64,000 nt of DNA from Mucilaginibacter ginsenosidivorans (lineage in GTDB: Bacteria > Bacteroidota > Bacteroidia > Sphingobacteriales > Sphingobacteriaceae): positions 4,588,001 to 4,652,000 of the forward strand of contig NZ_CP042436.1 in assembly GCF_007971025.1 (NCBI RefSeq), in the 5' to 3' direction. The notes beneath the pieces are model-generated. The model ran no database searches. It was not told the DNA's origin and saw nothing but the letters and a program-made list of their open reading frames with translations. Shown here in pieces: positions 44,530 through 53,836 of the stretch (within the stretch, counting starts at the first letter, position 1; every line of letters starts with the position of its first letter). Both the position numbers and the translations under genes were made by a program.

Positions 44530-44847
44530 GATACAAGTTTTCACCAAATATAACAGTTGTAATAAATATCAGGGAACGTTCGGTTAACTGTGTCTAAATT
44601 TTTACTGTACAGATCAGCGCTTAAATAATTTCATCTAATGGATTCAATTTTTGTGACAGAAGGAGCTCATTAATGCCGTTTCTATCTTAAGATGGAATTA
44701 GACAACTGACCAGGGAGTTTTAATAACCTAATTTCCAAGCCGGATTGACATTATCTTTCCAGCTATCTCAAAATCAACTGATTATTTTTTTGAAAAAACC
44801 GGCACTTTCCTGATAACAAGTCTATCTTTACAAACGAACATCTGCAT
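44530..44847. other. 318-bp gap without a supported gene
   Basis: Spacer between the divergent EVE gene and the 77-aa gene. It is AT-rich with no long repeat or hairpin. The only signal is TATCTTTA at 44823-44830, a 7-of-8 match to the -7 consensus, 17 nt before the ATG at 44848. Confidence 0.5.
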
Positions 44848-45081
44848 ATGGGATTACCGCTAAGAATAACTTTCAATGATACCGACTACGCGTATCAGAT
44901 CGTCAACAGTAAGTTAATTGACCGCGACACTACCGAACTCGAATTGATTTTAGACGGGGAAACAATTGGCCTGCAACGCGATCAAAATAAGGGCTGGGTG
45001 CAAAAAGACGACAATAGCACTATCGATCCCGACCTGGTACAGGCACTTGGGCGTTCTGTATCGTTACGTTTGCGGATGTAA
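44848..45081 (+). CDS. Small protein of unknown function (77 aa)
   Basis: 77 aa: GLPLRITFNDTDYAYQIVNS, then TTELELILDGETIGLQRDQ, KGWVQKD and a C-terminal LGRSVSLRLRM. The alternating hydrophobic residues suggest a small all-beta domain. No signal peptide or membrane segment, so cytoplasmic. A -7-like element lies at the right distance upstream. It converges on the methyltransferase gene with 17 bp between. No family recognised. Confidence 0.7.
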   Translation: MGLPLRITFNDTDYAYQIVNSKLIDRDTTELELILDGETIGLQRDQNKGWVQKDDNSTIDPDLVQALGRSVSLRLRM

Positions 45082-45098
45082 TTGTACCAGGTTTATAA

Positions 45099-45896
45099 TC
45101 AGACTTTTTTTCCGAAAAACACCTTCCTGTAATTTGTTGCCATAGGGTGTTTTGACAATACAGGCGGGAACAGTACATATTTGTCGACAATAGCTTTATC
45201 GAAGAACTTTTCATCAACGGCGGTTACTTTGAAACCTACTTTTTCCAGCATGTCAACAAAGTCGTCACCGAATATCCTGACGTGATCATCCTGTCCGAAA
45301 AGCCTTTCCCGTTCTTTTGGGTCGGTGATGGTCAAGTCCTCGTAAGTCTTATCAAGATGGTCCTTTTGCGGCACCGTCAGGATACAATAGCCTCCATTGT
45401 CAAGCACCCGATAAATTTCGGTCAGGCCATTCTGAAGATTATAAACGTGTTCTAAAACATCGCAGGCAATAAGACAATCAAAACTTTTGTCGCCTATTTG
45501 TTTCATATCTGTTATATCCAGGTTGTAATCTATGTCACCGTAATCATAACCCTCTGCAAGGTAATCACCAGTTTTGTATACCGCTGGTTTTCCTTTTATT
45601 GCCCTTTTAGTAGCTTCTTCAGGTGCGCAATGAAGCACTCTTTTGCCAACGATCAGTTTGCTTTCACTGAACTCATCCAACATGGTTAAAGCGGCTACCA
45701 ATAAACGACTACGAACGGTAGAACCGCAATTAGGACAGCTTGAATAAGCGTGCCAACTGTTGCTTTTAAGTTTGTTTGCCTTGTAATGACATATATTGCA
45801 CTCAACCTTATTGCCGGCCAGGTTATAGTAAACCTGCGATGCCCCAATAAGTGTCTTTTCGGCAGCTCGTTTTCCTTTTTTTAGTATTGTTTTCAT
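45099..45896 (-). CDS. Class I SAM-dependent methyltransferase with N-terminal zinc ribbon
   Basis: 265 aa. An N-terminal CNICHYKANKL ... CPNCGSTVRSRLL pair of CxxC motifs forms a zinc ribbon. The Rossmann part begins KRVLHCAPEEATKRAI (motif I replaced by the HCAPE form typical of this Bacteroidota subfamily), then DITDMKQIGDKSFDCLIACDVLEHV and EIYRVLDNGGYCILTVP. Substrate unknown; relatives often sit in polysaccharide clusters, and an acyltransferase gene lies just upstream here. Confidence 0.87.
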   Translation of the reverse strand: MKTILKKGKRAAEKTLIGASQVYYNLAGNKVECNICHYKANKLKSNSWHAYSSCPNCGSTVRSRLLVAALTMLDEFSESKLIVGKRVLHCAPEEATKRAIKGKPAVYKTGDYLAEGYDYGDIDYNLDITDMKQIGDKSFDCLIACDVLEHVYNLQNGLTEIYRVLDNGGYCILTVPQKDHLDKTYEDLTITDPKERERLFGQDDHVRIFGDDFVDMLEKVGFKVTAVDEKFFDKAIVDKYVLFPPVLSKHPMATNYRKVFFGKKV

Positions 45897-46064
45897 TCAG
45901 AGAGATGGTGATGGGGTTTAAATTTTATCTGGTCATTTGAAAAAATAGCATTTTAGTTTAATATGTTTAGAAATTAATATCATATTGACCTCAATATAGT
46001 CATTAATGACAACTAATGTGCAATCAGCCAGTTTTTCTTAAAAAAAAACCAAACGCGGCAGCTA

Positions 46065-47243
46065 TCAATTTGTGTTGGTCAACGCTTCCTTTTCGAGTTT
46101 GATCTCTGTCTTTTTGCTGCGATTGAACCAAAATATACTGGCCGTTTTCATGTATTCAACCTGTTTCTTAGGTTTCTTGAAAGTGTATAACCACCACAAG
46201 CCATACTTAAGGCAGAAATTGTAAAAGAACACCGGTAGTACAATACCCGATGTCCATACGATAAGCACCAGCGCGGGAACATAATACAGGTGGAACACGT
46301 TCATACAAACGATACGCGTAAACGACATGGTGACGATCTGCATAACGTAAATAAACAGCGAGTGATAACCAACGATACGAATAAAGGTCAGCGCCTTGTA
46401 TCGCTGAAGCAAGAAGGAAAAGCTAACCGAGGTAACACACCCGATAAGCGCTTCGATCAGGAACCAAAAGGGCTGCTGGTATTCTACATACTGCATACCA
46501 AGCGGTGTGGGCTTGATGTTCAATTGCGTGAAATGATACTGAACGTATACAAATACAGCCAGCAGGGGCAGGAATATTTTCCAGGAGGTAAAACGCTCTA
46601 TATTACCTTCGGCAAGCATGATATTAGAAATCAGGTCGCCAAGCGCGAAAAAGAAATAATATTCGCAAATATCGTTCAAAAAGCCCTTGTCGATCTGATG
46701 TGTTTTCATATAAGCCGAAACCGAATACAGGGCAAAACCAAATATGATATGCAATACCGGGCTGATCTTCAGTTTTGATTTTAAAAGCGCATATATTCCG
46801 CCAATAAAAAACAAAGCGTTCAGATACCAGAATGGCCCGTTCTGTCGGGGGTCGGTGATTAGATAGATGTAATTCCACGGGGTGGTACCATTGTTGGTAA
46901 ATCGTGCCGCCAACAATTGAAGGGTTACCTGTACTGAACCCCATATCAACAGAGGATATAATATATTATTGACACGGTCTGAAACATAGCCGCCATATCC
47001 TTTTTTTGCAAGGCTTTTACCCACCAGCAAGCCGGATATGATAAAAAACAAAGGCATCCGGAATCCGTAAAGGAAAGTATTGAGATAATTAATAAAAGGG
47101 TAGTCATTCAACGGCAGGCCGTGGCCGTTCAGGGTCAGGAAGCAATGCCCGAAACCGACGAACATAATACTGATGCCTTTATCGTAATCGATCCAAAGCC
47201 ATCTTTTCTCACTTAAAATAAACCGGGAATTAAAAGGATCCAT
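46065..47243 (-). CDS. Acyltransferase family 3 membrane protein (second)
   Basis: 392 aa, about ten helices. WLWIDYDKGISIMFVGFGHCF at the N-terminus carries the catalytic-type His near the first helix, then FRMPLFFIISGLLVGKSLAKK and RVNNILYPLLIWGSVQ. It O-acylates a surface sugar (family knowledge). It is unlike the copy at 20771 except for the shared family motifs. The charged C-terminal tail (RSKKTEIKLEKEAL) is cytoplasmic. It is separated from the methyltransferase gene by 168 nt on the same strand. Confidence 0.9.
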   Translation of the reverse strand: MDPFNSRFILSEKRWLWIDYDKGISIMFVGFGHCFLTLNGHGLPLNDYPFINYLNTFLYGFRMPLFFIISGLLVGKSLAKKGYGGYVSDRVNNILYPLLIWGSVQVTLQLLAARFTNNGTTPWNYIYLITDPRQNGPFWYLNALFFIGGIYALLKSKLKISPVLHIIFGFALYSVSAYMKTHQIDKGFLNDICEYYFFFALGDLISNIMLAEGNIERFTSWKIFLPLLAVFVYVQYHFTQLNIKPTPLGMQYVEYQQPFWFLIEALIGCVTSVSFSFLLQRYKALTFIRIVGYHSLFIYVMQIVTMSFTRIVCMNVFHLYYVPALVLIVWTSGIVLPVFFYNFCLKYGLWWLYTFKKPKKQVEYMKTASIFWFNRSKKTEIKLEKEALTNTN

Positions 47244-47563
47244 TTTAAAAATTGCAAATTAGTTTTTCTGTTAATTCCGGCAAAACAGTATTGATGTTTA
47301 TATGTTATAATAAATAATGTATTGACAGCGGTTTTAAACGGGATAATAGCAAATAATGTTCCAGTTAGGTATTTTGCATTACTCCTTATTTCTCACCAAA
47401 TTAAAATTGGCATGTAAAGTGCAGATTTAGAAAAATTTACGTTTAATGCAAAGTAGAATGTAACATTTAAATTACAATAATTTTCATTTTAATATAAAAT
47501 TTTATTTTTAATTAACTATTATTTAGTTTTGTACGTATACTTAACTAATACTAAACTAACGCA
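47244..47563. other. 320-bp AT-rich gap upstream of the 49-aa gene
   Basis: Very AT-rich divergent spacer, with no repeat longer than a few bases and no stable hairpin. It must hold the promoter of the acyltransferase on the minus strand and that of the 49-aa gene on the plus strand; only the latter is recognisable. Confidence 0.5.
47524..47531 (+). promoter_or_regulatory. -7 element of the 49-aa membrane peptide gene
   Basis: TAGTTTTG, a full match to TAnnTTTG, 32 nt before the ATG at 47564, so a normal short leader is predicted. Confidence 0.6.
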
Positions 47564-47713
47564 ATGGATATTCAAACGATAGCAAGCGTAGGAAACATAT
47601 ATCAAAATATAGCTTTTTATGCTTTTTTAGCTCTAATCGGCTTTATGTGTTTTGAATTGATTAAACACAATTCAAAACAAAGAGGGTTTGGGGTCACTGT
47701 CCCCAATAAGTGA
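47564..47713 (+). CDS. Single-pass membrane peptide (49 aa)
   Basis: 49 aa, below the usual ORF cutoff. One helix, NIAFYAFLALIGFMCFELIK, is followed by a basic tail HNSKQRGFG, giving an N-out topology or a short anchored peptide. Support for a real gene: a matching -7 element at the expected distance and an ATG start. No homologue is known to me; it could also be a chance frame. It converges on holA with 20 bp between. Confidence 0.5.
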   Translation: MDIQTIASVGNIYQNIAFYAFLALIGFMCFELIKHNSKQRGFGVTVPNK

Positions 47714-47733
47714 GCATTTTCCACCCCGCATAG

Positions 47734-48756
47734 TTAATGCAATATCTTAAACATTAGTTCTTTCATCAATTCGCCAGGTCCGTCGTTTGAGTCGACACCT
47801 TTACTTTTCAGGTCATATTCGCGAAGCAAACTAATTATCTGCATAGTTTTCCCATAATTATAACTGCGCGCTGCCAGTTCATAGTCTTTTACAAAATAAG
47901 GGTTAACTCCTAATTCGCGCGCAAGGCTTTGAGGCGACTTATCCTTTGCATAATGATATAACAACACCTTGCTGAAGAAATTATTCAAATTACCCAAAAC
48001 CAGCACCATGGGATTGGATTTTGGGTTGGCTTCAAAATAATTAACGATCTGGTTTACCTTCAGCGGGTCCTTGCGGCTTAGGGCAGACTGCAATTCAAAT
48101 ACATTGTATTCCCTGCTGATGCCGATATTATCCTGCACATGCTGTAATGTTATGGATTGGCCCTTACTTACGTTCAGCATTAGCTTATCCAGTTCATTGG
48201 CAATTTTTGAGAGATCGTTCCCCAGGTATTCGGCCATCATAGCCGTCGCCTGTCCGTCCATCTTATATCCCTTTTCACCGGCATAGTCTTCTATCCATGC
48301 AGGTATCTTATTGTCGTATAATGACGTTGATTCAAAGACGAGCCCGTTCTTATCTATCGCTTTGTAGGTTTTCTTCCGCTTGTCAAACTTTCCATATTTA
48401 TAACAGAAAATAAGAACAGTACTGCGTAATGGATTTTCCAGGTAGCTTAATACCGGGTCTATCCCCTTTTTATCATCGTCTTCCTTACCCCATTTCATGT
48501 CCTGCGCTTCTTTCACCAGCACCAATTGATAATCGGACATAATTGGGTAACGCTTGGCGGCATTGAGCACGGTCATTATATCTGTGTCCTTACCGTAAAG
48601 CACCGTCTGGTTAAATCCTTTTTCAGCGTCAGACAATAACTTATCTTCGGCATAGTTGCTTACCAGGTCGATAAAATAAGGCTCTTCGCCGTGCAAAAGA
48701 TACAGGGGCTTTAGCTTTCGGTTTTTAAAGTCTTTTATTATTTCGGTCGCCGTCAT
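47734..48756 (-). CDS. holA: DNA polymerase III delta subunit
   Basis: 340 aa clamp-loader subunit that opens the beta sliding clamp. Start ATG 48756 (a TTG four codons earlier is less likely). Family blocks: KLKPLYLLHGEEPYFIDLV (degenerate P-loop region), RYPIMSDYQLVLVKEAQ, AEYLGNDLSKIANELDKL and VFELQSALSRKDPLKVNQIV. The -7 element TACTTTTG lies 9 nt upstream inside an inverted repeat shared with the divergent HsdR-N gene. Confidence 0.95.
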   Translation of the reverse strand: MTATEIIKDFKNRKLKPLYLLHGEEPYFIDLVSNYAEDKLLSDAEKGFNQTVLYGKDTDIMTVLNAAKRYPIMSDYQLVLVKEAQDMKWGKEDDDKKGIDPVLSYLENPLRSTVLIFCYKYGKFDKRKKTYKAIDKNGLVFESTSLYDNKIPAWIEDYAGEKGYKMDGQATAMMAEYLGNDLSKIANELDKLMLNVSKGQSITLQHVQDNIGISREYNVFELQSALSRKDPLKVNQIVNYFEANPKSNPMVLVLGNLNNFFSKVLLYHYAKDKSPQSLARELGVNPYFVKDYELAARSYNYGKTMQIISLLREYDLKSKGVDSNDGPGELMKELMFKILH

Positions 48757-48765
48757 AGAGGAAGT

Positions 48766-48825
48766 CAAAAGTAAAAATTCAAAAACGAAAAGCCTGCTAT
48801 TTTGAATTTTGAATTTTTACTTTTG
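48766..48825. repeat. 19-bp perfect inverted repeat carrying two divergent -7 elements
   Basis: Arms 48766-48784 (CAAAAGTAAAAATTCAAAA) and 48807-48825 are exact reverse complements, with 22 nt between. On each strand the outer end of the arm reads TACTTTTG (minus: 48773-48766; plus: 48818-48825), a full match to TAnnTTTG, 9 nt before the holA ATG and 5 nt before the HsdR-N ATG. The right side also repeats TTTTGAA in tandem (48800-48813). Confidence 0.85.
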
Positions 48826-48830
48826 GAATA

Positions 48831-49289
48831 ATGCTTCAGCCACTTCAACTACCGCCCTACCCTTTCAAGATCGTTGAGCAGGATGGCGTGCTGGCCATTT
48901 TTGACGAGATACGCAAAAAGCACATCATTATAACCCCTGAAGAATGGGTGCGCCAGCATTTTGTTCAATACCTCATCAACCAAAAGGGGTACCCGAAATC
49001 GCTGATCAAACTTGAAGGAGGACTGAAATTACACGGTAAGGCCCGGCGAACCGATATAGTGGTTTTCAACCCCAAAGGTGAGAGGATACTCCTGATAGAA
49101 TGTAAGGCACCATCCGTCAGTATCGACCAGAAAGTATTCGACCAGGTGGCACGTTATAATATGGTGCACAAAGTATCGTTACTCGCCGTCAGCAACGGGC
49201 TCGAACATTATTACTGCCGGATAAATTTTGAAAAACGCGATTATAGTTTTATAGAAGACTTACCGAATTATAAGGACGTCTATTTTTAA
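48831..49289 (+). CDS. HsdR N-terminal-domain protein (PD-(D/E)xK nuclease fold)
   Basis: 152 aa. The nuclease core is visible: HGKARRTDIVVFNPKGERILLIECKAPS carries Asp and the ExK-like ECK, followed by DQVARYNMVHK and the SLLAVSNGLEHYYC strand. This is the N-terminal nuclease domain of type I restriction subunits as a stand-alone protein, without helicase domains. Such short proteins are common beside holA in Bacteroidota, so a DNA-repair or housekeeping role is more likely than restriction (inference). Its stop overlaps the stop of the hybrid kinase by 4 nt. Confidence 0.88.
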   Translation: MLQPLQLPPYPFKIVEQDGVLAIFDEIRKKHIIITPEEWVRQHFVQYLINQKGYPKSLIKLEGGLKLHGKARRTDIVVFNPKGERILLIECKAPSVSIDQKVFDQVARYNMVHKVSLLAVSNGLEHYYCRINFEKRDYSFIEDLPNYKDVYF

Positions 49290-51097
49290 CTTATAGTAGC
49301 TACCAGGTTCTGTATCTTTTCTTTCAACTCGTCGGGCTTGAACGGCTTGGACACATAGTCGTTCATGCCGGAGTTAAATACACGTTCTTTTATGTCGAAC
49401 AGTGCCGATGCGGTAAGGGCAATGATAGGAATGTTGGCCTTACGCGGATCGCGCATTTTTCGTATTTCGGTAGCTGCGTCAAATCCATTCAGAACGGGCA
49501 TTTGCAGGTCCATCAGGATAATATCGAAATTGCCGTATTGTACCATCTCTATAGCACGCTCGCCGTTCTCGGCTATAGTAGGTGTGATGCCCCATTTGGA
49601 AAAAAGCTTTTTCATCAGCATCACGTTTACCATATTGTCCTCGGCTATCAACACCCTTAGCTGGCTCATTGAATCGATAGGAGTTGCCACAGACACTGGC
49701 TGATCATTTTCTTCCGGCGCCGGAGCGACTTCTGTAGAAACAGGAAATTCCATATCAAATGAAAATTCCGAGCCCTCGCCAAGCGTACTTTGCACCTCCA
49801 TATGCAAGCCCTGGAGCTCGAGCAAACGCTTTACAATGGCCAGACCCAAGCCTGTGCCGCCGTATTGCCTGGTAGTACTGATGGACTCCTGGGTAAAAGG
49901 CTCAAATATCGTTGCAAGGCTTTCTTTTTCGATACCAATACCGGTGTCTTTAACCGAAAAATTAACATTTACGATATTATGCCTGTCCTCAACGCATTTT
50001 ACATTTACCCAAACATTGCCCGAAGGCGTAAATTTAATGGCATTGCTTATCAGGTTAAATATGATCTGGGTTAGCCTTGTCGGGTCGCCGATCACAACCT
50101 TATTTTTCAGGCTGCTGTCAATGGAAACCCTGAATTCAAGTTCCTTTTCTTCAGCCTTAAGCCGCAACCCGCCGCATACATTTTGCATCAGGTCAGGTAT
50201 TTTAAATTTGATATTCTCAAACACAACCTTGCCTGCTTCAATTTTGTTAAAGTCAAGCACATCGTTTACAAGGGCGAGTAGGTTGTTAGCCGAGAATTTT
50301 AAAATATCCAGGTTATCCCGCTGATCGGGCCGCGGGTTTCCCATCATCAGCAGGTTACCCATGCCTATCACCGCGTTCAGCGGAGTGCGTATCTCATGCG
50401 ACATGATGGACAGGAATTCCGATTTAGCCTGAGCTGATTTTTCAGCCTTCTCTATCACTTTTTCCAGCTCTACATTCAGGTTACCCCTTTCCTCAGCGGT
50501 TGCCCTCAACTGCTTCATGCTTTTAATAAAGGCCGTATAGAAATGGCTGTGCATGAAGATAATGAGGATAAAATTAGCACATACCGCAATGATGATAGTA
50601 GACTCATCTATTGTCATAGGCTTGATGCCTATCACGTAGTTGTTGTCATACTCCAGTATCAAAAACAGTAATACCGGTATCAGGTTCATTAGCGAATAAA
50701 ACATCCCGCTTGCCTGGCCCAGCATATAAAAACTGAATATGATGATGAGCAGCACGATCTGCGCGGTAATAATATCTACTGTTTGCAGGGTAATAAAAAC
50801 ATTGGTAAGGTTTACCATAGTAGCCATCACCAGCAAAATATGCGATATGATGCCCCAGCGCGGTCGGAAGGTCAAGTATTTAAATAAAATGATAAAACTG
50901 ACAAGCAATATCAGTGTGGTAAAGGCAAGCAGGTATTGGTGATCGAGATAGATATTAACAACCAGGGCTGAAACCGCAATGATGGCGAGCCACAAACCAT
51001 AATACAACAGGCGTATTCGTGCCTGGTCAAGGATGGTTTGCTCCCTGGTCAATATCTTATTTACCGAGAAGTTAAAAAAACCTACGTCTCTGTTCAT
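49286..51097 (-). CDS. Membrane-bound hybrid histidine kinase/response regulator
   Basis: 603 aa. Five or six N-terminal helices (LWLAIIAVSALVVNIYL, AFTTLILLVSFIILFKYL, IISHILLVMATMVNLTNVFI and following) form the membrane sensor, without an obvious periplasmic domain. Then come a short coiled coil, HisKA (SIMSHEIRTPLNAVIGMG), HATPase with DTGIGIEKE and GTGLGLAIVKRL, and a C-terminal receiver (VLIAEDNMVNV, phosphoacceptor Asp in DIILMDLQMPVLNG, Lys in YVSKPFKPDEL). There is no DNA-binding output domain, so phosphotransfer to another protein is expected. No partner lies nearby. Confidence 0.94.
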   Translation of the reverse strand: MNRDVGFFNFSVNKILTREQTILDQARIRLLYYGLWLAIIAVSALVVNIYLDHQYLLAFTTLILLVSFIILFKYLTFRPRWGIISHILLVMATMVNLTNVFITLQTVDIITAQIVLLIIIFSFYMLGQASGMFYSLMNLIPVLLFLILEYDNNYVIGIKPMTIDESTIIIAVCANFILIIFMHSHFYTAFIKSMKQLRATAEERGNLNVELEKVIEKAEKSAQAKSEFLSIMSHEIRTPLNAVIGMGNLLMMGNPRPDQRDNLDILKFSANNLLALVNDVLDFNKIEAGKVVFENIKFKIPDLMQNVCGGLRLKAEEKELEFRVSIDSSLKNKVVIGDPTRLTQIIFNLISNAIKFTPSGNVWVNVKCVEDRHNIVNVNFSVKDTGIGIEKESLATIFEPFTQESISTTRQYGGTGLGLAIVKRLLELQGLHMEVQSTLGEGSEFSFDMEFPVSTEVAPAPEENDQPVSVATPIDSMSQLRVLIAEDNMVNVMLMKKLFSKWGITPTIAENGERAIEMVQYGNFDIILMDLQMPVLNGFDAATEIRKMRDPRKANIPIIALTASALFDIKERVFNSGMNDYVSKPFKPDELKEKIQNLVATIS

Positions 51098-51196
51098 CGT
51101 GGGGTAGCCCTGATCTATTAAATATTAATTAAAAATACAATACCCAACCCTTTCGGCAGGTGCCGATTTTTCAAGGAGTCGCCCTTTTATTAACAA

Positions 51197-53830
51197 TTAG
51201 CCTGCCAACCCGAGTAAATTGTTCTCGATTATTTTCAATTTGGCCACAGCATCGGCTTTTTTCCTGAGCTCGTTCTCAATAATTTCGGGTTTGGCATTTT
51301 GCATAAAACGTTCGTTACCGAGTTTTGCTTCTACTGATTTTAAAAAGCCGAGCAGGTATTCTTTCTCTTTCTGCAGCTTTTCTATTTCAGCTGTAGTATC
51401 CAGATCTTCTTCCATCGGGATAAAAAACTCGTCTGTAGAAACCCTAAACGCAATTGCGCTATCTGTTTTACTATCAGCAGGACTAATTTCGCTGATGTTG
51501 GCCATCTTTGAAATAATGGTTTGAAAGCTGTCGTAGCCAATGCCCGAGTTTGATTTTATTAAAAGCTGAAGGCTTTCCTTTGGCGACATTTTTTTGCTCT
51601 GCCTTACTTCGCGTATTTTGGTTACCAGTTCCTTAACCAGTTCTGTTTCTCTTAGTAACTGGGTATCAATTTGCCCGATTTCCGGCATTTTAGCAACAAT
51701 GCAACAATCCTGTATGCTTCGTTGACCGAATATATCTTCGTCGTGCCATAACTCTTCTGTAATAAACGGCATAAAGGGGTGCAGTATTTTCAAAACATCT
51801 TCAAAGAATGACACCGTTGCCTCATATGTTTCTTTGTCGATAGGTTGCTCGTAGGCCGGTTTGATCATCTCCAGGTACCAGGCGCAAAAGTCGTCCCATA
51901 CCAACTTATAAGTCGACATTAACGCCTCGGATATCCTGTATTGAGCAAAATTGCCTTCTATCTCGCCCAAAGCTTCGTTAAAACGGCTTTTGAACCATAA
52001 AATAGCTGTGGTATTATTATTATCCAGGCTATCATCAACCTTCCAGCCCTTAACCAGCCTGAACGCGTTCCACACTTTATTGGCAAAGTTTCGCCCCTGC
52101 TCGCAGTGCCTTTCGTCAAACATAAGGTCGTTGCCTGCAGGTGACGAGAAAAGCATGCCGACGCGAACGCCGTCTGCTCCGTATTTTTCCATCAGATCGA
52201 GCGGATCGGGCGAATTTCCCAACGACTTTGACATTTTCCGGCCGATCTTGTCGCGAACGATCCCTGTCAGGTAAACGTTCCTGAAAGGTACCTCACCCCT
52301 GAATTCGTGCCCGGCCATGATCATCCTGGCCACCCAAAAGAATAATATTTCGGGGGCGGTAACCAGGTCGTTGGTGGGATAATAATAGTTAATGTCGTCG
52401 TTGTTAGGATCTTTAAATCCGTCGAACACTGACATAGGCCATAACCATGAGGAAAACCAGGTATCTACAACGTCCTCTTCCTGGGTGATATCTTCGGATC
52501 TGAGATTTGAGATTTGAGATTTGAGATTTTTTGCAAGTTCAAAAGCCTCTTCCCGGTTTTTTGCTATCACATATTGCCCATCGGGTAAATACCAGGCTGG
52601 TATACGCTGCCCCCACCATAACTGGCGACTGATACACCAATCCTTTACGTTCTCCATCCAGTAACGATAGGTATTGATATATTTCTCAGGTATCAGTTTA
52701 ATATCGCCTTTCAGTACATAATCCAGGGCTGGTTTTGCCAGTTCAGGCATTTTACAAAACCATTGCATCGAAAGCTTGGGCTCGATAACGGCATCAGTCC
52801 GCTCGGAAAATCCGATCTGCGATTTGTAATCCTCTATCTTTTCCAGCGAACCGGCCTCTTCCAGCATCGGGACGATCTTTTTCCTCGCTGCAAAACGGTC
52901 TTCTCCTACCAATATCTGCGCCTTGTCGTTTAAGGTTCCGTCATCGTTCAATATGTCTACTACCGGCAGGTTATGCTTTACGCCAAGCTCATAGTCGTTC
53001 AAATCGTGCGCTGGCGTCACCTTCAGGCAGCCCGTACCAAATTCCATATCCACGTAATCATCCAGTATGATCGGAATTTCTTTATTGATTAAAGGGATAA
53101 AAGCTTTTTGGCCATGAAGATGCTTGTACCGCTCATCGTTGGGATTGATACAAATAGCCGTATCGGCCATGATGGTTTCCGGTCTGGTGGTCGCTATCGT
53201 TAAAAAACCGCCATCAGTTACTGCGTACCTGATGTAATACAGCTTTTGATTTACTTCTTTACGAATTACTTCCTCATCCGAAACTGCGGTTTTTCCCTGC
53301 GGGTCCCAGTTTACCATACGAATGCCTCGGTATATCCACCCTTTTTTGTACAAGTGAATAAAGGTATCTATCACCGCTTCAGACAGATCCTCATCCATCG
53401 TAAAACGGGTCCGGTCCCAATCGCACGAAGCGCCAAGTTTCTTTAACTGTTCCAGGATAATGCCGCCATATTTCTCCTTCCACTCCCAGGCGTATTCCAT
53501 AAATTTCTCGCGGCCGATATCCTTTTTATTGATTCCCCGTTCCTTCAGCATCGCAACAACCTTTGCTTCGGTGGCAATACTGGCATGATCCGTCCCCGGC
53601 ACCCAGCAGGCATTTTTGCCTTTCATACGGGCACGGCGTATCAGCACATCCTGTATGGTATTATTCAGCATGTGGCCCATGTGCAACACGCCGGTAACAT
53701 TCGGCGGCGGAATGACGATGGTATAAGGCTCGCGCTCATCCGGCACCGACCTGAAAAACCGGTGCTCAATCCAATAACTATACCATTTGTCTTCTGCTTC
53801 TTTGGGCTGATACTTTGTAGAAATACTCAT
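51197..53830 (-). CDS. valS: Valyl-tRNA synthetase
   Basis: 877 aa class Ia synthetase charging tRNA-Val. The HIGH motif is in PPPNVTGVLHMGHML, KMSKS in GRKMSKSLGNSPDP, with the editing domain between (TTRPETIMADTA) and the C-terminal coiled-coil arm (EIEKLQKEKEYLLGFLKSVE). ATG 53830 is preferred over TTG 53839. Residues 434-443 come from a four-copy heptamer tandem repeat (52501-52528), an insertion just before EEDVVDTWFSS. A -7 element lies only 6 nt upstream of the start. Confidence 0.97.
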   Translation of the reverse strand: MSISTKYQPKEAEDKWYSYWIEHRFFRSVPDEREPYTIVIPPPNVTGVLHMGHMLNNTIQDVLIRRARMKGKNACWVPGTDHASIATEAKVVAMLKERGINKKDIGREKFMEYAWEWKEKYGGIILEQLKKLGASCDWDRTRFTMDEDLSEAVIDTFIHLYKKGWIYRGIRMVNWDPQGKTAVSDEEVIRKEVNQKLYYIRYAVTDGGFLTIATTRPETIMADTAICINPNDERYKHLHGQKAFIPLINKEIPIILDDYVDMEFGTGCLKVTPAHDLNDYELGVKHNLPVVDILNDDGTLNDKAQILVGEDRFAARKKIVPMLEEAGSLEKIEDYKSQIGFSERTDAVIEPKLSMQWFCKMPELAKPALDYVLKGDIKLIPEKYINTYRYWMENVKDWCISRQLWWGQRIPAWYLPDGQYVIAKNREEAFELAKNLKSQISNLRSEDITQEEDVVDTWFSSWLWPMSVFDGFKDPNNDDINYYYPTNDLVTAPEILFFWVARMIMAGHEFRGEVPFRNVYLTGIVRDKIGRKMSKSLGNSPDPLDLMEKYGADGVRVGMLFSSPAGNDLMFDERHCEQGRNFANKVWNAFRLVKGWKVDDSLDNNNTTAILWFKSRFNEALGEIEGNFAQYRISEALMSTYKLVWDDFCAWYLEMIKPAYEQPIDKETYEATVSFFEDVLKILHPFMPFITEELWHDEDIFGQRSIQDCCIVAKMPEIGQIDTQLLRETELVKELVTKIREVRQSKKMSPKESLQLLIKSNSGIGYDSFQTIISKMANISEISPADSKTDSAIAFRVSTDEFFIPMEEDLDTTAEIEKLQKEKEYLLGFLKSVEAKLGNERFMQNAKPEIIENELRKKADAVAKLKIIENNLLGLAG
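52501..52528. repeat. Perfect tandem repeat (TGAGATT)x4 inside valS
   Basis: Four exact copies of TGAGATT, with T-rich sequence on the right. On the coding strand it gives K N L K S Q I S N L R S, a rotating heptapeptide LKSQISN. The region lies between conserved blocks of the synthetase, so the insertion is tolerated. Confidence 0.92.
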
Positions 53831-53836
53831 AACGCG

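Noticed and set aside
48831..49289. Possible restriction-modification system (HsdR-N)
   Set aside because: Only the N-terminal nuclease domain is present, with no helicase, methylase or specificity gene. The position beside holA fits a housekeeping gene.
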